The position numbers and the translations under genes were made by a program. From positions 4,154,001-4,218,000 of the forward strand of contig NC_063014.1 of assembly GCF_020509005.1 (NCBI RefSeq): DNA of 64,000 nt, in the 5' to 3' direction. This document shows positions 33,837 through 41,687 of the stretch, piece after piece (the first letter of the stretch is position 1; every line of letters starts with the position of its first letter). The DNA is from Fulvia fulva (lineage: Eukaryota > Ascomycota > Dothideomycetes > Mycosphaerellales > Mycosphaerellaceae). Under the pieces are notes generated by a model. It ran no database searches. It worked only from the letters and a program-made list of their open reading frames with translations, and was not told where the DNA came from.

Positions 33837-35729
33837 ACATTATCTTATATAACCCTAGTATCCTACGTAGGTTACCTACCTATATCCTATTTAGGGGTTA
33901 CTCTATCCGTTTCGGGATCGGCTTACCTACACCTCCTATCCTCTAGATCTATACGCCGTATAATATAGCTAGTTTAACGATCGCCTTATATATTACCCTT
34001 ACCTTATCGAATATTACTCCCTATATAGACGCCGTAAGCCTCTTTATCGAGGCTTTGTTAACTTACGCTCGACTCTAGGCTTTCGTAATCTATACGTTCT
34101 AGCTTAGCTTCGTTTCGAGCTAGATCCCTAGTACTTATAGCTCCGCTAATAGCTTAGTCTCGTATCCCTAGATTCTTACCGCGGCCTTTATATTATAGTA
34201 CGTTCTCGCTTTCCTAAAGTGTATAAGCTAGTACTTTTTAGGGGCGAACCGGGCACTACACTTCTTTACCTATTCCTCGTATTTCTTATACCTATCTTTA
34301 AGGAGACGATAGTTCTCCTCCGTCGAGTCTAACTAGGCCAGAATGTTTATGTCGTCTATAAATCCCGATACTAAGGTTTATAGAGAGGTAAGTAGGGGAA
34401 TTAGATCAGACATAAATATTAGAAATAGGATAGGGGAGAGAGTAGATCTCTAAGGTATTCTAGTCTCTACCTTTACCGGGTCGGACGTATACCTCCCTAG
34501 GACTAGGTATATCGTCCGTTCCTAGAGAAAGGAGTAGACGAACTTCGTTACCTACTAGGGGATGCCTTTCTATTATAGGATATATATTAGCCTTTAGTAT
34601 AAGACGTTATCGAAGGCTCCTACGATGTCGAGGGATAGTAAGGACGCCGCTCGGTTCCTGCCGTAGTACTAGAGGGTCTGAATTTGCTCCGTAATTAGCT
34701 CTATTACTATTAGTGTCGATCGCTAGCTTATTCCCCTTATCTATATTACTAGGAGTACGTAGTTGTCCTCGGCTAGCTACGTAAGTCTCTAGGCTACTAT
34801 CTTCTCTAGGACCTTCTCTATTGTATTTAGAAGTACGATTAGCCTATACGATTTGGGCTAAGTATAGTCCTCCTTCTATAGCTTACGTAGCACTACTGTT
34901 ATAGACTCTTTATACGGCCTCGAGTAATACCCTAGCCGTAGGTACGCGGTAAATAGGTTTATAAGGCTCGGCGCAATCTCTTCTCTATACTCTTTTAGTA
35001 GTAGGTTTAGTATCCTATCTAGGCCTAGGGCTTTTTGTCCTTTTAGCTTACTTATAACTCCTTTTACTATATTAGAGCTAACCGCCTAATCTATATCTAG
35101 GGGTTCCGGGTATATACTCGGGTCGATATCCGTAAGGTCTACCTCTACTTACGTCGAAAAGAAATAGTCGGCTAATACATTTGCCTTATCCCGGGGCGTA
35201 GTCTAGGCGATCCCTTCGCGGTCTACGATTAGAGGGAAGTAAGGGGTTCGTTACTCTTTAGGTAGTCGTACCTATTTAGCTAGTCTCTATATCTATTCCG
35301 GGTTTTCTATAACGAGCCTAATCGTCGCTCTCTAGTCCTATAGCTTATCGCGTCTTATCTATACCTTCTTCTCTTATATCGCGCGATAGTATTGCTCCTA
35401 CGTCTCTTAGGTATACTCCTTCGTCTACTATCGCCTTGCCCTTCTAGCCTCCTTTACCTTCGTAGAGTATTTAGGGGTCTAGAAGGCCTTCTACTATATT
35501 AAGGGCCGGAGTAACGGCGTATATTGTTCCGCTACCTACTATATAACCGAGGTAATCTGTTCCGCTACTTAATCTAGCTAAGCTATCGTCTCGAGTTCCC
35601 TATACTACGGTAGGTTCGCTATTAGGAAGTCTCTTATATCGTCCTAGCGTACCTTCTTCTAGTTACGGCGTAGTTCACTTACTAGCTCCTCTATCGCCTT
35701 CACCCCTAGCGTAGTTTAAATAGGGATAT
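33837..35729 (-). pseudogene. LINE family B ORF2 middle portion (RT), RIPped
   Basis: Collinear with about 49230-51115 of the near full-length family B copy: RT from the C-terminal side through the FVDD region (plus-strand complement near 34350) into the endonuclease. It ends abruptly at about 35729 within the endonuclease. Relative to family B, about 0.4 kb is missing between 32948 and 33837. No open frame survives. Confidence 0.7.
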
Positions 35730-35739
35730 CTCGTATATA

Positions 35740-36560
35740 TATATAGAGATAGCTAGACTTTAGTAGTACGGACGTAGTGATTTAATATAGTATAACGATA
35801 CTTAATTAAGAGACCTATACCGCCCTATAGATATAATCCCTTTCTTTAAGATAGTTACGCTACCTAGATTACCTATTATTTACTATTAGCCTATAAAAGA
35901 GGGCCTAGTACTACCGAACAATATTAAAAATATACGGAATACGTACTTTACTAATACTATTGGTAGGGGTATATAAATCGGTAGTAAATCTACTAATAGC
36001 GATAGACCTACTTATAGCGTAGTATCGCCGACTATTAAAGAGGATAGTAACCGTACCGTTCTTATAGTTATCAAGAGTACTAGGAGTATAAAAGGTATAG
36101 CTATATTTAGTAGAAAATCTAAATACTAAAAACTCTCTAGCCGCTAGTAGTATTAAATCTTTAGCTATATTAGCGCTAAGCGTATTAAATAGTTACCGTT
36201 TAGAGTTAAGGGGTTAGTGATTAACGAGGATAGACCCTAAGTACCCCTTACTATATACTATAGAGTATATAGGCTTATTAAAGCTTATGAACTATATAAC
36301 TAGTTATAGTATATTAGGGTTATAACCCTATATAGCTATATATCTATAGACTTAGTAGAATTTACGGTCGCCTATAACGGTACTAAGTACCTCGTCTACT
36401 TTTATAATCTAGAAATCTATAGATACTTCTAGTTTACTATTAAAAATCGGGATTAGTTATCTCTATTAGCTTATTTAGAGCCACTTTTATTACTAAATAC
36501 GGCGTATTTCACAGCGCGTATTAAGAGTAACTTAGGAACGTATAAAGTAACTGTCCGTAC
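35740..36560 (+). pseudogene. Copia-like integrase remnant
   Basis: The plus strand near 36290-36460 reads SIDLVEFTVAYNGTKYLVYF followed by YNLEIYRYFQFTIKN. This matches the start of a Ty1/Copia integrase core (family pattern 'DLxGP...NGxxYxxxFxDDxSR'), with an Asp at the expected first catalytic position. Upstream sequence is compatible with a zinc-binding N-terminus but no ligands are clear. Stops are frequent. Limits are approximate. Confidence 0.45.
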
Positions 36561-36840
36561 CGGATACCTATCGAGATATATAGCTTAAAGCTAGCCTATT
36601 TCGAGGTTCTAGTCACCCTGTTTCTATAGCTTGGCTACGGCCCTAAGCCCCCTTCTAGACTAGCCGAAACTTAGCTAGAAAATCACCCGACTTAGATTAT
36701 AAGCTATACTAGCAATTCACTACAAACCTACTATATACCCTTAATGTACACAGCTCGCGTAATATATAGAATACTTATAAGACCTTACGCTATAACCTAA
36801 ACGGCCGCCCGCTAGTCCTCTCGAAAAGGAGAAGGTGAAC
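36561..36840. other. No gene seen; possible 5' UTR of LINE family D
   Basis: No frame or repeat match was found. It directly precedes the plus-strand ORF1 remnant and does not resemble the 5' ends of families A, B or C. Confidence 0.25.
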
Positions 36841-37755
36841 TAGAGACATAGACTCTCGACGAGAAGCCTAGCTAGCGAGTATTAAGCAACTTATAAGGGA
36901 AACCTACGCCTACTAAAAATAGACACAAAGTATACTACCGCTAAGCTAGTAATAGTATAGCTAGTAATAATAGCTAAACTAGTAATAGCTATAGTAACCG
37001 CGACTATAAATATAGAGTAAGCCACCCCTCCGGGTTAACTAAACCTCTATATAGAAGGACCTCTATAAAGAGGCTTAAGAGATACTCGAAGTAGATAAGC
37101 GCCTAGCTAGGGTATATAAGAACATAATCGTCTAACTCCTCGGAGCCCTAAAGGCACTCGAACATCAGATCCTAAGAGTAATCTAGTAGATAATATAGAA
37201 AGCTACTACCTAGTATACTCCTATATAGGCAAACGTAGTAGCCAACTCGACTAACCTAGAGACCTAGAGGACAAATAACGCTATTAGGGTGTATGCTACG
37301 GACCCGGAGGAGAATCGAGAGCTAGAGGGCCTAATAAGCAAGGAGCTAGTAGATAGGATTAGCTAGAAGGAGATAGTAGGAGCTAAAGTCGAGCCTAGAG
37401 GAGTAATACGCCTCTTTATAGTATAGGAGACAGACCGACAAAAGCTCGAGACCCTTAGGGACTAGATAGCCAAGGTAGCGAGGTCGGTAAAGGTATCTTA
37501 CTAGTAGTTTACGGTAATAGCCTATAGGGTACTAAGGACCTTTAGGGTAGAGAACGACCTCGCCCTACTCTAGACATAGAACTGGAACACCTTACCGGGA
37601 GTACGCTTTACTAAAGTAGCGTAGCTAAATAAGAACGTCGAAGCTACTAAGACGTACTCCTCTCTAATCGTCTAGATAGCTACCGCGGAATAAGCGAACT
37701 AGGTCCTAGAAGGAGGACTATTCTAGTAATATAAACGCCTCGATACGAAGATATA
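36841..37755 (+). pseudogene. LINE family D ORF1, N-terminal and central part
   Basis: Aligns by eye with intact ORF1: LLGALKALEHQ with LLGGLKALRSQ; an ENRELEGL segment followed by SKELVDRI; VGAKVEPRGVIRLF; then SYQQFTVIAY and EQANQVLEGGLF. It has no long open frame because of RIP stops. It is interrupted at 37755 by chimera 2 and resumes at 40757. Confidence 0.75.
37744..37755. repeat. Target site duplication of chimera 2, left copy
   Basis: TACGAAGATATA here and at 40757-40768, on the two sides of chimera 2. Confidence 0.85.
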
Positions 37756-37949
37756 GATAGATAGATATTTCATTAAGCTGTTGTAGTGCCCTTTGGCCTA
37801 TGCAGCTATGCTATCTTGTTTTTGTATATATAGAGGGGAAACCGTGTTGGTGAAAACCCCTCCTCCTTCCCGCCTGTCTTTTCCTCCTCGTTGTCGTCTT
37901 AAATTTCCCTTGTTAGGGGTACGCTAGTGTCATGGGCCTGCCCTGATGA

Positions 37950-39626
37950 CTACCCTATCTGCAACCCCCCTCGCTTCCGCCTCTTGTCTATCCACTCCTC
38001 CGTCTCGCTCGCGAGGCTAAACTGCTGGAGGTATCCCTGCTGTAGTATCCACCGAGAGATTCGGCGAATGTTGCCTTTGTCCCTAATAATTGACTTGTAG
38101 TCTCTCCTTCCCGCTTGGTGCCTCCAATTTCCCCTGCCTCTCGCCCACTGCGGGCATCGTAGTAGCATATGTTCTGGGTTTTGCGATGGGTAGCCACACT
38201 GGCAGGCTGGGCTATAGATGTCTAGTGCGCGTCTCCTGAACAGGTAGGCCCTTAATCCAATGTGTTCGGACCTGATTTGGATCGCTATGCTTGCTTCGGC
38301 CCTTGTCAGGTCCCTATATAGCTGGTAATTGTGTCTCTGGAAGGCTCGGAGCGCTATCGGGCCTGTTGTCTTAGGGGGCTTCCTTTTCCAGTCCTGCTCC
38401 CATAGGCAGCTCGCTATCTGTTCCGCTAGGTTTTGGGTCTTAGCCTTGCTCCCGCCGGCCTGGCGAGTCCTACGCTCCTCCTCCTTTCGTGCTAGCCATT
38501 CGGTGCTTGTCTGTACGGCCGTAAAGGTCGTAAGGTCATCCTCTTTTTGGCTTGTCCTATATCCTGCCCCTCTCCGGTAGCGGCTTTCTATCTTATTCTT
38601 TGCCTCCTGGATCGTGGTTTGTGCTAGGTAACCTGTCGTCTTTGCCGCGTATTGAATTCTCATTCCCCGGATGTACTGGCCGATTGGTGGTATTCCTGTC
38701 TCCATTTCTACCGTGCTTGTTGACGTTGTCTTGTATGCGCCTAGTACCCTACGTAGGTTGCCTGCCTGTGTCCTGTTTAGGGGTTGCTCTATCCGTTTCG
38801 GGATCGGCTTGCCTGCGCCTCCTGTTCCCCAAATCTGTGCCCCGTACAACATAGCTGGTCTGACGATCGCCTTATACATTACTCTTGCCTTGTCGAATGT
38901 TGCTCCCCATGTAGATGCCGTAAGCCTCTTTATCGAGGCTTCATTGACTTGCGCTCGACTCTGGGCTTTCTTAATCTGTACATTCCAGCTTAGCTTCGGG
39001 TCGAGCCAGATCCCTAGTACTCGTAGCTCCGCTGATGGCTTGGTCTCGTAGCCTTGGATTCTTACCGCCGCCTTCATATTATGGTGTGTTCTCGCTTTAC
39101 TGAAGTGTATAAGTTGGTACTTTTCAGGGGCGAACCGGGCACCATGCTTCTTTGCCCACTCCTCGCATTTCTTGTGCCTATCTTCAAGGAGGCGACAGTT
39201 CTCTTCTGTCGAGTCTGACCAGGCCAGGATGTTTGTATCGTCTACGAACCCCGATGCTGAGGTTTGCGGAGAGGTGAGTAGGGGGATTAGATCCGACATA
39301 AATATTAGAAACAGGATAGGGGAGAGAGTAGATCCCTGAGGTATTCCAGTCTCTGCCTTCACCGGGTCGGACGTGTACCTTCCTAGGACTAGGTATGTCG
39401 TCCGTTCCTGGAGAAAGGAGAAGACGAACGACGTTGCCCACTGGGGGATGCCTTTCTGCTGTAGGATATGTATTAGCCTTTGGTGTGAGACGTTGTCGAA
39501 GGCCCCTGCGATGTCGAGGGATAGTAAGGACGCCGCTCGGTTCCTGCCGTAGTGCCAGAGGGTCTGGATTTGCTCCGTAATTAGCTCCATTGCTGTTAGT
39601 GTCGATCGCTGGCTTCTTCCCCCCAT
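37950..39626 (-). CDS. 5'-truncated LINE ORF2: RT core and C-terminal zinc motif, no endonuclease
   Basis: A 558-codon uninterrupted frame starting at Met in MGGRSQRST and ending in the family B 3' UTR. It retains DIAGAFDNVSH, GIPQGSTLSPILF, FVDDTNILAWS and the C-terminal CQCGY with a following His and Cys. It lacks the endonuclease and the N-terminal RT segment. Reading upstream of the Met, the frame stays open through the seam (QRLTQLAEDN) and hits a TAA about nine codons inside the module. No host-like start is supplied by the module. Whether it is translated is unknown. It cannot nick DNA itself, so any mobility would need an intact ORF2 in trans. Confidence 0.75.
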   Translation of the reverse strand: MGGRSQRSTLTAMELITEQIQTLWHYGRNRAASLLSLDIAGAFDNVSHQRLIHILQQKGIPQWATSFVFSFLQERTTYLVLGRYTSDPVKAETGIPQGSTLSPILFLIFMSDLIPLLTSPQTSASGFVDDTNILAWSDSTEENCRLLEDRHKKCEEWAKKHGARFAPEKYQLIHFSKARTHHNMKAAVRIQGYETKPSAELRVLGIWLDPKLSWNVQIKKAQSRAQVNEASIKRLTASTWGATFDKARVMYKAIVRPAMLYGAQIWGTGGAGKPIPKRIEQPLNRTQAGNLRRVLGAYKTTSTSTVEMETGIPPIGQYIRGMRIQYAAKTTGYLAQTTIQEAKNKIESRYRRGAGYRTSQKEDDLTTFTAVQTSTEWLARKEEERRTRQAGGSKAKTQNLAEQIASCLWEQDWKRKPPKTTGPIALRAFQRHNYQLYRDLTRAEASIAIQIRSEHIGLRAYLFRRRALDIYSPACQCGYPSQNPEHMLLRCPQWARGRGNWRHQAGRRDYKSIIRDKGNIRRISRWILQQGYLQQFSLASETEEWIDKRRKRGGLQIG

Positions 39627-40149
39627 CTGTGTTGCTGGGAGTACGTGGTTGTCCTCGGCAAGCTGCGTAAGTCTCTGGCAAGGAAGGAATCGTATTTAGC
39701 AAGCTAGCTACGAGATAAGGTGACAAGTCTTAACCGCGCTTTCCCACTCATCTAGCACCACCGTGTAGCCTCGTTTCGAGAGGTTAGCCCGGAGCAAAAG
39801 CTTCCCTCTACGCCCTCCCTCCCTGTTTGCTCCTTAAGCCAATATCCACCTCCATAGGCCTAAGCCCTTTAGTGCTCTCTATTGACCGACATGCGCATCC
39901 GTCCTCTCGGGCTGTACAGACAGTGTCAGCCGTCGCTGCCAGTGTACACCACGCCCCAGGTTTTGACGCCCTTCGCGTTACCGCAGCCTATCTCTAGAAA
40001 GCGGCCGTCCATGCCTCGCAGGTTTGCTCGGGGCACACACCACGCCGGGCAGCGTACTCCTTGCGTTTCCACCTACTAACCAATATGAAGTTCCTTATCA
40101 CCCTGCCCTCGATCCTCCCCGATCACAGAACTAATCCACTTGCATTGTA

Positions 40150-40218
40150 CGTCTTTTCCCCGTCCTAACAGCCGTCTTTTCCTTGCTTAGGCTATCGTCT
40201 TTTCCTCGTCGCAATCTA
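40150..40218 (-). repeat. Three 23-bp-period units with GGAAAAGACG
   Basis: Plus-strand CGTCTTTTCC starts at 40150, 40173 and 40196, exactly 23 bp apart. The rest of each unit is not conserved. It may be a binding site array or RNA motif; nothing else supports a role. Confidence 0.65.
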
Positions 40219-40370
40219 CCATGTCAGACTAGGTGCGTTGTGTAGCGGGACAGGCAGTGCCTCAGGCAAAACCCTCGTTCCCATACCGGGTGTTCAACAG
40301 GCCCTTACAGGCTTCGTCGCGTGTCCACCTACCCACCGCATTGCCCGCTGGCAAACACCAGATTGTTTCG

Positions 40371-40452
40371 TAGTCCGCTCGACGCCGTTGCATAGTCCGC
40401 TCAGTTGTTGTTCTGTAGTCCGCTCGTCCAATGTTCGTCGCTTAGCCCGCTC
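40371..40452 (-). repeat. Four spaced copies of GAGCGGACTA in the module
   Basis: Plus-strand TAGTCCGCTC starts at 40371, 40393, 40416 and (as TAGCCCGCTC) 40443, a spacing of 22-27 bp. All four are also present in copies 1 and 3, so they are old. Function unknown. Confidence 0.7.
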
Positions 40453-40679
40453 GGTTTGCGGTCTCCGGAGGTGAAAATTCTGCACTCATACCAGAGGTGT
40501 CCTGTCGAGCGTATAGGCCACGGTTCCGCGCCCTTCTTACACGTAGAAAGAAGAGGGACTCGCTCCCGACACGAGTACACGCTCGTCGGATGGTTTTCAT
40601 ACCCGTTTTGCTGGTAGTCCTCTGTTCGCCGCGGCTTCGCCTACGCTACGCGCCCGTCGCGCCCACGACGCTCCAGCGT

Positions 40680-40755
40680 GAGAATACTTGGCTCTCTCGT
40701 AGCTAGACGAGAGGTTCGTAGCCGACACCACGTACAGGTGATTCTCGTCGTCGAC
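40680..40755 (-). ncRNA. Predicted HDV-like self-cleaving ribozyme at module 5' end
   Basis: RNA nt 1 is 40755, counting down. P1: nt 1-6 GUCGAC pairs with nt 30-35 GUCGGC (one G-U). J1/2: AC. P2: nt 10-15 GAGAAU pairs perfectly with nt 71-76 AUUCUC. P3: nt 17-19 ACC pairs with nt 27-29 GGU, with L3 of 7 nt. A possible P1.1 joins L3 GUA with UAC just after P1. P4: nt 43-49 CUCUCGU pairs with nt 56-62, a 7-bp hairpin with a 6-nt loop. J4/2 contains GCCAAG (nt 64-69), matching the HDV-family G-C-N-A-A; the catalytic C would be nt 65 (40691). This is the nested double-pseudoknot order of HDV-like ribozymes. Cleavage would fall 5' of nt 1, at the module boundary. Confidence 0.72.
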
Positions 40756-40756
40756 C

Positions 40757-41292
40757 TACGAAGATATATAAGAGTAGCTATAGAGTGCTCTAATACTTTA
40801 ACTACTAATAATACGGCTATATCGCGCTAAAGTATACCGAGAAGACCCCTAAGTACCTATACTACGTAGGACCGTATTAGGGGAAACAATACCTATAGGA
40901 GGAATCGAGGTACGCGTACTACGGCCGTAAATACCCGGTATACTCGAACCAATACCCTATAAGGATAGGAGCGTAAGAAAAGGCCCGCTAGGCTAGGGTA
41001 ATAACCCCGGCGAGGTACTCTATACTAACGCTTAGTAATTCCTAGTATAGAGGATTCGAGCCGTAAAGAGGAAAAGGATAGACGAAGCGATACAAAATAT
41101 ATAGTAGAGTACCTACCCGCTACCGGGACGCCTAAGTAGGCTATAGAGGGCGGTAAAGAAAGCTAGTTAGATACGAATCTCCGGGTACCCCCTAACGACC
41201 GAACGCTAACTAACCTAATAGGATAGCGCAATAAACGAAGGAGCTATATAGCTAACGAGCACCCTAATAGACCTTATCCTAGCTAGTCCGTA
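40757..41292 (+). pseudogene. LINE family D ORF1, zinc-knuckle part
   Basis: Continues the frame interrupted at 37755. Near 40830-40960 it aligns with the knuckle region of intact ORF1, with Cys and His replaced by Tyr at several places. The left 12 bp is the right target duplication of chimera 2. RIP stops are frequent. Confidence 0.65.
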
Positions 41293-41500
41293 ATACTAAT
41301 ATAAGCCAACCTTACTATTATATAGTATAACGGTATTAAAAGTAAGGACAAGGTTTAGCTCTACTTTCTCTAGGAACTCGACGACTAAAGGTATTATATT
41401 GTAGCGATATAAGAGCTATAGATAAACCTATATACTAGAAGACTAACTACCTATACCGACCTACGGTACTATATAGCTATTAAAGGAGGTATAGGCTATA
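41293..41500 (+). pseudogene. LINE family D ORF2, first ~70 codons
   Basis: Starts at an ATA in the position of the ORF2 ATG and reads ANLTII-stop-YN, matching the intact ORF2 start NLTTIQYN, then a VAIQEL segment matching VAVQEP. It is cut at 41500 by the family A LINE and does not resume on the other side. Confidence 0.65.
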
Positions 41501-41687
41501 GCCTAAGGATATAGATAGATAGATTTGTTATTTCCCTATTCTAGGACCCTATCCGGCCTATATAGGTATATATCTATTGTTATATACAAAGGGAAACCCG
41601 AATAGGTGAAAACCCTTCCCGCCCCCGACTACTCCTTATCTAGTTTAGCTTTCCCTCTAAACGTACGTAGTCTATGTCACTACCCCG

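Larger units (their letters stand above)
39675..40755 (-). repeat. WEIRD-like module, copy 2 (least mutated)
   Basis: 1,081 bp with no convincing gene: short openings on both strands are not conserved in copies 1 and 3. In its own 5' to 3' sense (minus strand) it begins with the predicted ribozyme, then has a spaced GAGCGGACTA motif array (40371-40452), then a 23-bp-period array (40150-40218), and ends at the LINE seam with CTTGCCAG. The same boundaries in three copies show that it moves as a defined unit. The layout matches what I recall of WEIRD in Magnaporthe MINE; sequence identity was not tested. Confidence 0.85.
37756..40756 (-). mobile_element. LINE chimera 2: 1.08-kb module fused to family B LINE 3' end, little mutated
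   Basis: A 3.0-kb insertion in the family D LINE. 37756-39678 is the 3' part of a family B LINE with an open RT-containing frame. 39675-40755 is the shared module. The 12-bp TSD shows that both parts entered together. CA/TG are still common, so it has largely escaped RIP, unlike chimeras 1 and 3. It is the best reference for the module's ancestral sequence. Confidence 0.88.

Noticed and set aside
39184..39726. 180-codon open frame on the minus strand spanning the LINE-module seam
   Set aside because: It overlaps the real RT frame (37950-39626) in another phase and has no recognisable motif; a shadow of the un-RIPped LINE coding region.
40150..40452. Possible CRISPR-like array because of short regular repeats
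   Set aside because: Only three to four 10-bp cores inside a eukaryotic retroelement, no spacer pattern, no cas genes.
40238..40706. Short open frames within module copy 2
   Set aside because: They are not conserved in copies 1 and 3 even allowing for RIP, and overlap one another on both strands; the module looks non-coding.
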